DNA of 49,686 nt from Pseudobdellovibrionaceae bacterium (GCA_947462815.1 CANHQR010000020.1:1-49686), one strand, 5' to 3'. Counted from the stretch's first letter, positions 7,899 to 16,839 are shown. Notes: generated by a model from the sequence alone, not told the origin. A program made the numbers and translations.

Positions 7899-10058
7899 GT
7901 GAACATCTTTGAAACCCACCCAAAACCGCTCAAACTTTTGCTCACACAAATTCACAACGGAGAACTCGCTCTACCCGATTTTCAGAGAGACTTTGTGTGG
8001 GAGCCTGGAGCGGTTGAAGAATTAATTGAATCAATCATGAGAGCGTATCCGGCGGGTAGCCTACTTTTCCTCAAGCACTCCGGCGAAGGATTTCAAGTCA
8101 GAGAATTTGAGGGCGCACCCAAGCTAAAATCTGCAATGTCCACGAGTTACCTCGTGTTGGATGGTCAGCAGAGACTGACCTCGCTCTTTCAAGCGTTCTT
8201 CGGAAAGGGAGAACACGTTTTTTATCTCGATATTCGTGAACTGAGCGAGACTGAGGACATCGAAGCAGCAGTATGGCACGAATCACGAAAACGAGCCGAG
8301 CGAATGGACCTCATGGACATTCAGACACAAGCAGAAAGGTTGTTTTGTCCGCTCAGTGTAGTCATGACAGATGGGTTCGATAGCTGGATCGACGAAATCA
8401 TGGATCATCGCGTAGAGAAAGGTGATGAAGCGAAAGAACTTAGAGCAACTTTAAGGCAAGTGAACAAAGATTGGATCGCGCCGATTCTTGAGTATCAGTT
8501 TCCTGTTGTAACTCTTTCCTCGGAGACGCCAATAGATGCTGTCTGCAAAATGTTTGAGACCCTCAACCGACGTGGTGTGAAGCTCACAGTGTTTGAACTC
8601 CTCATGGCGCGTTCTTTTATGAATAAAGTTTCTCTCCGCCAGCTCTGGGATGAGGCACAAGAGAAGTATCCTGTTTTTGAAGAGTTTAATATTGATCCCT
8701 ATTATGTACTTCAAACAGTTTCGCTGTTGGAGGGCAGGACCCTAAAGCGTAAAGAGATACTTGATATTCGACCGAATACAATCATGTCTCATTGGGAGAA
8801 AGCCACTTCAAGTCTCGCTGAAGTTATCACGTTTCTGCGCCGAAATGCTGGGGTTCTATCGCCCTCAATTTTGCCCTACAACACAATGTTGATTCCGCTT
8901 GCTGCGGCATGGGCAAAGACGTCTGACATCAAAGGCCCGGCCGAAGCATCTCGAAGAGATAAATTCAAAACATGGTTTTGGGCCTCTGTTTTCAGTCAAG
9001 CCTATGAAAAGGCCCCTGCAAGCAGAGCAGTTGCTGACTTCAAAGACCTGGTGAGATGGATTGCAGGGGAAGATCGGCTCCCCTTTGGAGTGAGAACACT
9101 TTACTTCAACCCTGAGATGTTCACAGACATCACTCCGAAACAACGAGCTCTTTACCGTGGCACTATTGCTTTGGTTTGTTCGAATGGCGTACTAGACTTT
9201 CACAAGGCCGAACCACTGACTTTTGACTACTTGCAAGCCAACAAAGTGGATGATCACCACGTTTTTCCACAGGGATACCTGAAGGTCCGGGGCGAAGATG
9301 AGTGGATGAACTGTGTTTTGAACAGAACACTGATCGACAAGAAAACCAACATTAGAATTAGCAATAAAGCGCCGAGCCGTTATCTTGCTGAGATTGAAAC
9401 GGAAGTTGGCAAAGAGAAGATGGAAAAGATTTTATCTAGCCATATTCTCCCATCATCCGAACTTCGCGGAGACGACTTTGAATCGTTCATGATTGAACGT
9501 GCGAAGATGCTATTTGAAAGGCTTAAGGCCCAAGTTGGGCGAGACATTCCGCTCGCACAAGTTGCATACGTAGAGACGCATGATGAAATTGATGAGGAAG
9601 GCGAAGATGATCGTATGATTCCGCGCGAGAAGTTTGATCCTACCTCAATCAATGCGTATCCTGCGGATTTGTTGGATGGATTGCCTAAGGAAACCGAAGA
9701 ACTCTTCATTAGGTTCACAGAGTCTCTATCGGCTAAAGCACCAAATGTTTGGTTTAAATCCAATCAGACTAAAGTTGTCTTTTGGTCACCAAACAAGGTC
9801 TTTTGCTCTGTGCGACTTTCAAAGAGCGGTCTTCATTTCACAACTTACACAGATGGCAAAGATCTAAAGGATGTCTCGCCGATCGTACAGAAAGATCGCG
9901 GGGGCGAACTCTGGGGCCGAATTAAGCTCAGGCGATTGGAAGATTTGAGTCGTGTTGTTGAAACGCTACTTGAGTCACACAAGCGGCTCCAGATCGCAGT
10001 CAAAGAGGGTCGTCCAACCGCATGGTGGGCCATGACGCGGAAGGATAGGAGCAACTGA
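7899..10058 (+). CDS. GmrSD-type defence nuclease (DUF262-DUF1524-DUF5655)
   Basis: The 719-residue product uses GTG 7899 with TAGGAG upstream. Residues about 5-230 are the DUF262/GmrS ParB-like domain: LPDFQRDFVWEPGAVEELI and the catalytic-type DGQQRLTSL near residue 88. Residues about 400-520 are the DUF1524/GmrD HNH-type nuclease, with the signature DDHHVFPQGYL near 451 and N-R-T-L..K.N-I-S-N-K-P after it. Residues about 595-700 match a DUF5655 domain common at the C terminus of such proteins. GmrSD enzymes are single-chain type IV restriction systems that cut modified phage DNA. All key motifs are present. The gene stands in an island with other defence-like genes. Confidence 0.9.
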   Translation: MNIFETHPKPLKLLLTQIHNGELALPDFQRDFVWEPGAVEELIESIMRAYPAGSLLFLKHSGEGFQVREFEGAPKLKSAMSTSYLVLDGQQRLTSLFQAFFGKGEHVFYLDIRELSETEDIEAAVWHESRKRAERMDLMDIQTQAERLFCPLSVVMTDGFDSWIDEIMDHRVEKGDEAKELRATLRQVNKDWIAPILEYQFPVVTLSSETPIDAVCKMFETLNRRGVKLTVFELLMARSFMNKVSLRQLWDEAQEKYPVFEEFNIDPYYVLQTVSLLEGRTLKRKEILDIRPNTIMSHWEKATSSLAEVITFLRRNAGVLSPSILPYNTMLIPLAAAWAKTSDIKGPAEASRRDKFKTWFWASVFSQAYEKAPASRAVADFKDLVRWIAGEDRLPFGVRTLYFNPEMFTDITPKQRALYRGTIALVCSNGVLDFHKAEPLTFDYLQANKVDDHHVFPQGYLKVRGEDEWMNCVLNRTLIDKKTNIRISNKAPSRYLAEIETEVGKEKMEKILSSHILPSSELRGDDFESFMIERAKMLFERLKAQVGRDIPLAQVAYVETHDEIDEEGEDDRMIPREKFDPTSINAYPADLLDGLPKETEELFIRFTESLSAKAPNVWFKSNQTKVVFWSPNKVFCSVRLSKSGLHFTTYTDGKDLKDVSPIVQKDRGGELWGRIKLRRLEDLSRVVETLLESHKRLQIAVKEGRPTAWWAMTRKDRSN

Positions 10059-10594
10059 TAGTTTTTAAGAAAAGTGGACCCTTTCACATGAGAGTGAGCT
10101 GTGTGGCCATATTTTTATTTCTACGAATTAGGCGTAGAAAATCAAGTCCCTATCTACCGGCACAAGTGTCTGGTATTTTTGCGGTGTTAAGGACGCTTCG
10201 AAATGCCGACGATATTTTCTCTGGAAAATCTCTTCTTTATGCTCTCTCCTTGCCCTTATCGCGACCGTTATGACACGAAGTGAGCTAGTTTGAGATGCGT
10301 CTAGATCCCCAGCCGCCGATCGCCTCTCCTCTCAAGGCGAAGTCTGAGGTTTCAGCTTCTCGCAGGAGAAGTCCTTTCGCACCCAAAAGTTTTTGACTCC
10401 TGGAGGATGTCCGGGTCGTCGAGCGGTTTGCGAATGAAGCGGCTCGGACACATGCATGGGAACAGCAGGTTTTCCGAGTCGTCTCCGTCTCACTCTGATC
10501 CGCCGGACTCACTTAAGGTACCCCGACCAATAGCCGAAGAGAAAAGGTCCTCGCTTATGGACCGTCCTTAGATCGCTCCATTGTAAAGGTTTAA
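10059..10594 (+). other. Gene-free 536-base region with RNA-like hairpins
   Basis: No convincing CDS is found. Two hairpins stand out: CTTCTC/GAGAAG with a GCAG loop (10356-10371) and a 10-bp stem (10409-10418 with 10440-10449) containing two G-T positions that pair only in plus-strand RNA. A plus-strand structured RNA is possible, but no promoter or terminator was found. Confidence 0.3.
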
Positions 10595-11146
10595 ATGGAA
10601 ACCAGTGCGCCGGATTTTGAGCAAGAGAATTTGATCCTTCTAAACCTCATCGGGAGCCTGATGGCTCATCCGATAGAAGGTTTCGAGTACAAGTCATTCA
10701 ACGAGTTAATCTCAGAAGATCCGCGACTGGGTGTGCGAGTTCATATGGTCTTTGAGAATCAAACGCCGATTGAGATCCATCTCTACCATCCGCCCACAGC
10801 TTCTATTGACTCGGGCTTCCAAATCCTTGCCGAACATCTTCAGGGTCTGCGTAATTTCGCACGTCAGGACCCACAACTTGATTTCCGTAAACTGAATGTG
10901 CAGCCGAGTAACGACTGGATTGCGACCGACCGGGCATTCTTCGTAACCCAGCTTGAGTTGCAATGGGAAGGTGTGAGGCAGAATGTCCAACTCATCAGCG
11001 GTAATGTTTTTAACTCCCACTGCCGAGTGACGATCAAATCGCCACAAGGCGAATTCACTGACCTCCGCAAATTTCTCCCGGGCCTCTCGCGACTCCTTGA
11101 AGATGCGAGTCAGAGAGTTTTGAAGACGTTTGAGAGAGCGGGGTAG
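10595..11146 (+). CDS. Unknown protein, single copy of a repeated domain
   Basis: The 183-residue protein has no signal peptide, membrane segment or known motif. It aligns by eye with the C-terminal half of the protein encoded at 11272: (E/D)DPRLG near residue 41, then TDRAFFVTQLELQ against TDKSFLWSEFEY, and SHCRVTIKSPQGEFTDLRKF against FVCKTRISHNRGVSFDLRSV. The fold looks alpha/beta with a final amphipathic helix. No good ribosome site is visible and an upstream or internal start is possible. The two genes are separated by 125 bases and run in one direction, so they may be one unit. Confidence 0.65.
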   Translation: METSAPDFEQENLILLNLIGSLMAHPIEGFEYKSFNELISEDPRLGVRVHMVFENQTPIEIHLYHPPTASIDSGFQILAEHLQGLRNFARQDPQLDFRKLNVQPSNDWIATDRAFFVTQLELQWEGVRQNVQLISGNVFNSHCRVTIKSPQGEFTDLRKFLPGLSRLLEDASQRVLKTFERAG

Positions 11147-11271
11147 GCAAATGCCGTCACATTTCAAAAATGGCGTGAACGCCGCGATCTGAGCCGACTT
11201 TACAGAGAGAGACGAAGATTTCGCGACAATCACAAAGAGCAGAGACTGGGTCGCGATGTGAGGGTAGGGGA

Positions 11272-12369
11272 ATGAGTTACGTCAAAGCCGTGAATTCCGT
11301 GATGTTGCACAAAATTGAATCGATTCGTGACATGAAAGCGTCAGGCTTCGCTTTCGTGATGGTTGAGAATCTGGAGTCCCGCACTGCGGGTGCCGGCGTT
11401 CAGATCAGCTTTCTTGTCGACGAGCATACTCTTGTCAGTCTGAATTTCGCTGTGGGAGACCGGATCCTACCTACCTCTCAGACCGTGATCAATGAGCACG
11501 CTATCTCTTTTGCTGAAGCGGGTTTGCGTGGCCTTCGCAAATCAGACGGGTCGAGTCTCAGGTTGGCGAGCGAGTTCGTCAAAACGGACTTAGACTTCTT
11601 GGTGAGTCAGTTTGATGACCCAAGCGAAAGTAGCATCAATCAATTTTGTATTCTCACGACGGCCTTTGCCGGGGCCTATTGCAAAGTTCGAATTTTTGGG
11701 CCGGCAGATCGAATTGATCTCGGTTCTATTATTCAACGTCTTTCAGTGCTGATCTGCGAAGCTTGCCGGGATTTGCTGACTGAAGAAAGCAAAGTCGCTC
11801 TGGTCAAATTTATCCCGAATGAGGCGTTGGGCGAGAGTCAGAGCACCTATGACGAGGACAACCAATTGATCCGAGCGCTCATGGAGTCGATACAGAATGC
11901 GCCCCAAGTAGATCTCAAGTTCGGCGGGCGCGATGAGCACGTCTCAGATGACCCGCGGCTTGGATATAGTATTCGGTTTTACACCCATGAGTCCGTCAAG
12001 GTTGATTTGTTTATTTACATTGGTCATTCAGGCGAGATCAGAACAGACGAACAAATTCAGGAGTGTCATCGGTCCGCACTGCAGCAAGTGGCAATCGCGT
12101 ACGACGTCCCAGAGGTCTTGAACGCGAGAGTGAGGCGATCCGAGGAGCTCGCCCAGACGGATAAGAGTTTTCTGTGGAGTGAGTTTGAGTATATTAAAGG
12201 AGCAGAGCCAATAAAATCTTACTTGCTCACGACATCCACGCTCGGATTCGTCTGCAAAACACGAATCTCACACAATCGTGGTGTCTCGTTTGATTTGCGG
12301 TCAGTCATCAAACGAATCTCCGAACTTGTTTCTTCGGCAGAGCTAGAGTTAGGACGCCGGGCAGCCTGA
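11272..12369 (+). CDS. Unknown protein, two copies of the same domain
   Basis: The start ATG 11272 follows GTAGGGGA. The 365-residue protein divides into two related halves: residues about 5-170 and 190-365. Each half ends in a C-K-x-R-I strand, a DLxSxIxRxS helix and a further amphipathic helix (AYCKVRIFGPADRIDLGSII; FVCKTRISHNRGVSFDLRSV). The second half also shares DPRLG and TDKSF with the 10595 protein. No export signal, metal site or catalytic motif is obvious. The genes are between a GmrSD nuclease and a toxin-antitoxin-like pair, which suggests a defence or immunity role, but this is context only. Confidence 0.7.
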   Translation: MSYVKAVNSVMLHKIESIRDMKASGFAFVMVENLESRTAGAGVQISFLVDEHTLVSLNFAVGDRILPTSQTVINEHAISFAEAGLRGLRKSDGSSLRLASEFVKTDLDFLVSQFDDPSESSINQFCILTTAFAGAYCKVRIFGPADRIDLGSIIQRLSVLICEACRDLLTEESKVALVKFIPNEALGESQSTYDEDNQLIRALMESIQNAPQVDLKFGGRDEHVSDDPRLGYSIRFYTHESVKVDLFIYIGHSGEIRTDEQIQECHRSALQQVAIAYDVPEVLNARVRRSEELAQTDKSFLWSEFEYIKGAEPIKSYLLTTSTLGFVCKTRISHNRGVSFDLRSVIKRISELVSSAELELGRRAA

Positions 12370-12397
12370 CTCTGATTGCCTGAAAGGTAATTCAGAG
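12370..12397. terminator. Hairpin between converging genes
   Basis: CTCTGA (12370-12375) pairs with TCAGAG (12392-12397), and the stem continues TTGCCT with AGGTAA around a GAA loop with one bulged base. It starts right after the stop of the 11272 gene. There is no clear T-run on either side, so termination is likely but not certain. Confidence 0.4.
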
Positions 12398-12475
12398 CGG
12401 TGATCGTTGTTTCGCTCACAGTCAGTTTTTTTCCACGCCTGAATTGCGATTGATAAAAAAGATTCAGCTCGCAAA

Positions 12476-13045
12476 TCAACACTTAGACTTATTGAGATCA
12501 AGATCCCGATCTAGCTCACTCGCTAACTCTGACCCAAAGCACAAATCGATCATACTCAGGTAGTTGAGCTTAAGTGCTGCTGGATCCTTGATGACGTGAT
12601 CCATTTCTGACTTAAATCGATCATGAATCGCCATGGCGTGAATCGATTGAGACTGAACGATCGCTTTGATTGCAGCAAGATCATGGGCCTCGGCACGCAT
12701 GACTTTCATGAGTATCAGATCAATCGCTTCGGGCGCCTTCACCGAAAGATATTTGAAGAGATCCCTTTTGTAATGAACAAGTCGCTCTTCCCAGTTCCAT
12801 GGCGCGTCGTGGATGGCAGCTGGATTGACGGGTATGTTGTAGCCCGTTTGCAGTCTCGCTGATTTAAGAGCGGCTTCAATGGATGAGATCGAATTGTGTG
12901 TATCGATGTCTTGAGTGGCCCCGCTGTGCGCGTAGACGAGTGCCGCGGCCGTTCCGCCGATGACAATTATTTCAGCTGGCTCAGTCAGATTTTGGTCGAT
13001 CGCAATGAGAAATGCCTGAATCTCGACCGGTGTGTAGCGCCGCAT
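12476..13045 (-). CDS. Nucleotidyltransferase-fold protein (DUF6036/AbiEii-like)
   Basis: ATG 13045 is preferred: it starts 5 bases after the stop of the upstream wHTH gene, whereas the longer frame (13099) would overlap that gene by 50 bases. The 189-residue product has the nucleotidyltransferase signature GG-T near residues 30-31 and D-x-D (TQDIDTH) near 46-48, followed by a helical region with K-R-D-L and DLILMK. This matches DUF6036-type nucleotidyltransferases related to the toxin side of AbiE-like type IV toxin-antitoxin systems. Partnered with a winged-helix gene, it could be the toxin or effector of a defence pair. Confidence 0.8.
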   Translation of the reverse strand: MRRYTPVEIQAFLIAIDQNLTEPAEIIVIGGTAAALVYAHSGATQDIDTHNSISSIEAALKSARLQTGYNIPVNPAAIHDAPWNWEERLVHYKRDLFKYLSVKAPEAIDLILMKVMRAEAHDLAAIKAIVQSQSIHAMAIHDRFKSEMDHVIKDPAALKLNYLSMIDLCFGSELASELDRDLDLNKSKC

Positions 13046-13049
13046 GTTT

Positions 13050-13814
13050 TTAGCCGACCCTTCTGGAGAAGCGTTGGAAGGTCGATTGGAAGGTCTCAAA
13101 ACTCATATTCATCCTGAACTTCCATTTCTTTGCCAAAGTCGGTGTGTTGCGCTCGGTAAGACGCCTCTGATACTCGGACGCGCCTTGATTCTCAAAAAAA
13201 TCCCGATCGTCTTTTAGACGTCGATCCTTGAGTGCTCGAGCGAGCTTCGCAAAGCTCTTTTCGCCAGAAAGCTCGCTTGTGAGCTCGAGGAAAAACCCGA
13301 GTTCCTGCTTGGCTTGGTGCTTTCTCGCCAAAACAAGTAGGCGTCTTGAATCAAGACGTTCGGCATTCTGATGAATTGCGACGGGAATTGCCCGAGCGAT
13401 GGAGGGATCCTTTTTTGCGAGGAGTGCACCTCGCACAAGGACCTCTTCAAGATCGGGATATGACTTTGCCGGCGTGTCTTCAACGACAAGGGGGGCGCCA
13501 AAATCTTGCAATCTCGCCTTCACCGTCGAGTCTGTGATCGCGACGGTTGATCGCCTTGAAGCGCCGAGAAGTTCAGTCAAGAGTTGGCGAGTGATTTCTG
13601 GTGCAGCACTTTTAAACAGGACATGGCGCCCTTCTTTGCGTGCTTGCAGCAAGCCCTGCGCGGCCAGTTTCTCGAGCTCCGAGTGGGTTGTCGCATATGG
13701 AAGCTCGGTCAATTGTGCGAGGGAATAAGCCGTGAGCTCTTGATCTTCAACAAACAAGATCCGGAGGAGGTCTTGGTGCCTATTGGATTTGAAAAGGTAC
13801 TCGTTCAGCCCCAT
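13050..13814 (-). CDS. Winged-helix regulator paired with the nucleotidyltransferase
   Basis: This 254-residue protein begins with a winged HTH (residues about 12-75: ILFVEDQELTAYSLAQLTEL, then a recognition helix, then GLLQARKEGRHVLFKSA wing). The rest is helical and includes a second domain of unknown type. The ATG at 13814 has no ribosome site because a palindrome ends 4 bases upstream; the message may be leaderless. It is cotranscribed with the nucleotidyltransferase gene and probably represses the pair by binding the palindrome, as AbiEi-type antitoxins do. Antitoxin identity is an inference; only the fold is clear. Confidence 0.75.
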   Translation of the reverse strand: MGLNEYLFKSNRHQDLLRILFVEDQELTAYSLAQLTELPYATTHSELEKLAAQGLLQARKEGRHVLFKSAAPEITRQLLTELLGASRRSTVAITDSTVKARLQDFGAPLVVEDTPAKSYPDLEEVLVRGALLAKKDPSIARAIPVAIHQNAERLDSRRLLVLARKHQAKQELGFFLELTSELSGEKSFAKLARALKDRRLKDDRDFFENQGASEYQRRLTERNTPTLAKKWKFRMNMSFETFQSTFQRFSRRVG

Positions 13815-13818
13815 TTTA

Positions 13819-13846
13819 TAATATTATCGGATTTTCGATAATATTA
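13819..13846. promoter_or_regulatory. Perfect 11-bp inverted repeat before the wHTH gene
   Basis: TAATATTATCG and CGATAATATTA flank a 6-base spacer. The AT-rich palindrome lies 4 bases from the wHTH start codon, in the position of the promoter. It is a strong candidate for an autoregulatory operator; the TATAAAAT-like stretch at its gene-proximal edge may also serve as -10. Confidence 0.75.
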
Positions 13847-13905
13847 CTATAGGGAGCCAGGTCGCAGTATAAGGCACTGAAATTACCGGGTTTTATGGGC
13901 CGCCC

Positions 13906-14649
13906 TCAGCGGCTTGCTATAATCTCACAGAGCGGCCATGGGGACTCAATCCAAAGTCCCAACTCATAGGAAAAGCTCTCTCGCGGCTCTTGTTCGGCCC
14001 ATAGTCTTGCGTCCACGATCTCAGCACTTGTTAGCCCCCGAAAAACCGCAGCGATCAGAACACCTTCGTGATCGGCGGCATTGCAATCAAGAAAGTAAGT
14101 CAGACCCATTCGTACAGGATGAGTGCCGGCCGTGTGCCCGCGAACAATGAACTTTCCCCGCCAACCCTCAGCGAGACCTGCATAGTTACACGCGATCTGC
14201 GAGATCAGCCGCTCATCCCCTGGATCCAGTTCCACGTCGCAAGCTGAGGGTGAGCCGTGACAAAACAGGAGGCTCGGAGTCTCTACCCATGGCACGAACT
14301 CATCGCGCAAAAACTCAAGTACCCCTGGCCGGAGTGGCGTCGTGAGGCCACGCTCATCACTCCCGCGCCCGAGTGCGAGCGTCTGCAGCTCATGATTGCC
14401 CCAGATCAACTGCGTGTGCGGCCAACGCCGCTTGAGCGCCCGTACATAATCGAGTGTCGCGTCTGAGTCTTCGCCGCGATCGATCAGATCACCAAGGAAG
14501 ATGAGCTGAGCGTGGGGCTTGTGGGCTTTGTGAGTTTCATTCGCGGGAAGTGTTGGCCCCAGTTCATAGCGCTCTTCGATACGTGCGATCAGACTCTCAA
14601 GTTGCGAGATCTCACCTTGAACATCGGGGATCGCGATAAAATAGGACAT
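13906..14649 (-). CDS. PPP-family metallophosphatase
   Basis: All four phosphoesterase motifs are present in this 247-residue protein: PDVQGE at residues 8-13, FLGDLIDRGED near 51-61, WGNHE near 82-86, and CHGSP and RGHT later. The first motif has Gln in place of the usual His (D-V-Q-G), a variant also known from ApaH-type enzymes. The family hydrolyses phosphoproteins or diadenosine polyphosphates with two bound metal ions; which substrate this one uses cannot be told. Start ATG 14649 follows GAGAGAGAAA. It may be an orphan or be part of the island. Confidence 0.85.
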   Translation of the reverse strand: MSYFIAIPDVQGEISQLESLIARIEERYELGPTLPANETHKAHKPHAQLIFLGDLIDRGEDSDATLDYVRALKRRWPHTQLIWGNHELQTLALGRGSDERGLTTPLRPGVLEFLRDEFVPWVETPSLLFCHGSPSACDVELDPGDERLISQIACNYAGLAEGWRGKFIVRGHTAGTHPVRMGLTYFLDCNAADHEGVLIAAVFRGLTSAEIVDARLWAEQEPRESFSYELGLWIESPWPLCEIIASR

Positions 14650-14786
14650 CGTGATTTCTCTCTCGCGGGATTTTCATGCGGTGAAAGGGAGTCGGTTAGG
14701 CGGCGGCTCATACTGGGATGAGCGCTAACTCTGGAAAGTGCGCCTCCATCGAGCTAAACTTTAAGACGCAAACCGGGGGAGTTGTC

Positions 14787-15686
14787 ATGAGGAGATTCAA
14801 GGACGGCTTCATTAAGCTTAGAGAAAGTGCCGCAGCGAAATGGGGCACAGCAGGGCTTGTGGCGAGCGAATTGTCAGCGCAACTGGCGGCGACGGATTGG
14901 TTTAGGTCGCTCAATGAGTTCTCGTCGGAAGTGTCCAAATCGATGGATGCTGACTTCCTTGCGCAGGGGATCTCAAAAGCCATGACGCCGAGTAATCATC
15001 GCGTGCTCGATGGTGGACACGATCTATTTTCAAGTTTGGACAGAGCGCGAGAGGTCGGCACCCAACAAGGTTGGACGGATCTTGAGACCTTCACCGAGTG
15101 GGCGAAGGCCTATCTCACAGATCTCTCTTCACCGGCTGGTATGCCGGTGCTAGGAAAGCTTTCGGATGAGATTTACCTTTTTCTGCAAAAGATGGGCGTC
15201 GATGAGGCCCAAGCGCGCGATTTTGTCACAATCAACGGGCAAGAGGCGATGGACGCTGTATTGGGCGCGAGCCTCACCGCAGTCGCCATCGCTTTTTCTT
15301 GGAAAAGTGAAGATAAAGCTCGGTTCTCGCAATGTGTAGGATCAATACTCTGTACAAGTACCATCACCATGAGTCCAATCGCACTTGCGATCGCGATGAT
15401 TGCGCTTGCGATCGGCTACAATCGATTAGTGTGCAAGGAAGCGATCGCGCGCGGAGCAATTGTATCAGGCGCGGGGCTTCTCGTGAGCGCCTTGATTCCC
15501 GGTCCAGTTCTTTTAGGATTTTTGCCAGCTCTGGTCGTTTCAATCGTGATTGCGCGGAAGATGGGAACCGAGTTTAAGCCTATTGAACAAACTGGTAAAA
15601 TTTTAGAATTGACCCGCTCGCCCGAATTCCGCCAAGCCTGTGAAGCGATCTTCCGGACCGAAGCTCCTGAAATAAAGACGCGATGA
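14787..15686 (+). CDS. Membrane protein of unknown function
   Basis: ATG 14787 with GGGGGAG 7 bases before it is preferred over ATG 14718, giving 299 residues. The N-terminal 160 residues are soluble and helical. The C-terminal half carries three to four hydrophobic helices (residues about 160-175, 192-215, 225-260) with small-residue faces (LAIAMIALAIGY, LLVSALIPGPVLLGFLPALV). A short soluble tail ends the protein. There is no signal peptide, so the N domain should be cytoplasmic. A pore-forming or membrane-bound effector of a defence system would look like this, but there is no direct evidence. It converges on the next operon. Confidence 0.65.
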   Translation: MRRFKDGFIKLRESAAAKWGTAGLVASELSAQLAATDWFRSLNEFSSEVSKSMDADFLAQGISKAMTPSNHRVLDGGHDLFSSLDRAREVGTQQGWTDLETFTEWAKAYLTDLSSPAGMPVLGKLSDEIYLFLQKMGVDEAQARDFVTINGQEAMDAVLGASLTAVAIAFSWKSEDKARFSQCVGSILCTSTITMSPIALAIAMIALAIGYNRLVCKEAIARGAIVSGAGLLVSALIPGPVLLGFLPALVVSIVIARKMGTEFKPIEQTGKILELTRSPEFRQACEAIFRTEAPEIKTR

Positions 15687-15742
15687 TACATCTTACGTCT
15701 AAATTGGATCGGGAAAAGATTTGCCGTGGACGACGATCGAGG

Positions 15743-16291
15743 TCACTCGAATTTTGATTTCTGAATGGCTACGTCTACACATTCAGCATCGGGGAATATG
15801 TCCGTTGAGCCTGTGGCACAGCCGCTCAGCGCCTGATCCGCACCAGGAAGATCGCGGATCCTTACAAACACCCGATAGTTGCGCTCGTTTCTTTGAATGC
15901 AGATGTGGGGTGAGGCCTCGCTCGACTTTTGGCAATGAGCCATGAAGATTTGTTGAATGCTGTCGGGGACTTCAATCTTGGGTTCCAAGACGGCGTCGTT
16001 GTTGTTGGGCACATCGGAAGCGACGGTCGCTTTCTCGTCTGCCTCACGCACGGCCTCTTCGATCCAAGCTGTGTCGTTGGTTGGGCTGGAGAGCGAACTT
16101 GTTGATGCCATCGACGTGTTCTCGCGACTCTCCGGAAGAACTGCTTCGGCAAATGGCTGTGGTTTTGGTTTACGAGTCGGTGGGGAGCGCATTTCATGTT
16201 TATTCATTACGATGAGGGCGGTTGGAATGAAGAGCGTCCAAGTGGGCAAGTCCCGCGTCCAGATCGACTGATTTTTTTGGCGGTCATTCAT
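15743..16291 (-). CDS. Single-pass membrane protein, last gene of a small operon
   Basis: The frame is open to 16525, but ATG 16291 is favoured: GGGAG lies 6 bases upstream and the start overlaps the stop of the upstream gene by 8 bases. The 182-residue product has one hydrophobic helix (residues about 15-30, WTLFIPTALIVM), a Ser/Pro/Glu-rich linker, and a C-terminal domain with four Cys (AHCQKSSEASPHICIQRNER and ...GCATGSTDIFPDAECVDV), suggesting periplasmic disulfides. I recognise no family. Confidence 0.55.
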   Translation of the reverse strand: MNDRQKNQSIWTRDLPTWTLFIPTALIVMNKHEMRSPPTRKPKPQPFAEAVLPESRENTSMASTSSLSSPTNDTAWIEEAVREADEKATVASDVPNNNDAVLEPKIEVPDSIQQIFMAHCQKSSEASPHICIQRNERNYRVFVRIRDLPGADQALSGCATGSTDIFPDAECVDVAIQKSKFE

Positions 16292-16760
16292 GCTCATCTC
16301 CCGCGACACCGAGAATTTGCTCGACACAATCGAGTATGACCGCTTCGTCCTCAAACTGATCGGCACAGGCATCCGCCGCTTCTGCAAGGAGCGCTGAGTT
16401 GTAGGACATATCTCTGGGCAATTGGACCGGTCTTGAAGCCCTCGATTCAAGGGCGCTTTCACATGCTGAGTTGTGGTCCGACGAGGGACAAGGTCTAAAC
16501 GCATCGGCAGAATTTGTCGTTTCACTTTTGGATGCGAATCCTACGTGCGATCCTTGAGGGCGAGGGTTAGCGCCTCGATTTGATGGAGTCACATTCTTGA
16601 TCGTTACATTTTGAGACACGCGGTCTTGCTCGGAGAGTTCGAAGGGCGAAAGGAGAACTCCCCGGACGCTCGACGAAGAGAGACTGGCTTTCAGCGAGAA
16701 AAGGACAGAAAGCACAGTCATTAGTTTTTTGGACTCTTTGCGGGCCAAAGTGTTGCTCAT
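16284..16760 (-). CDS. Unknown protein, N-terminal hydrophobic segment
   Basis: The 158-residue product starts MSNTLARKESKKLMTVLSVL, a basic stretch and hydrophobic core that could be a signal peptide or anchor. The middle is low-complexity (Ser/Asn/Pro) and the end is acidic with three Cys. It overlaps the start of the downstream gene. No strong ribosome site is visible and no family is recognised, so this is a moderate-confidence gene supported mainly by the overlap and the coherent direction of the group. Confidence 0.5.
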   Translation of the reverse strand: MSNTLARKESKKLMTVLSVLFSLKASLSSSSVRGVLLSPFELSEQDRVSQNVTIKNVTPSNRGANPRPQGSHVGFASKSETTNSADAFRPCPSSDHNSACESALESRASRPVQLPRDMSYNSALLAEAADACADQFEDEAVILDCVEQILGVAGDEHE

Positions 16761-16839
16761 CGAGAATCAGTTTCGCATTTGCGGGGGACAGGTGGGGTCC
16801 TTGCGTTAGCGTGATCCCCATCTCGCACAGCGTTTGGAC

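Noticed and set aside
10285-10512. 75-residue minus-strand frame in the gene-free gap
   Set aside because: There is no ribosome site and the composition is random; the stretch fits better as non-coding.
16292-16525. N-terminal extension of the 15743-16291 gene
   Set aside because: It would overlap almost half of the upstream gene in another frame and lacks a ribosome site.
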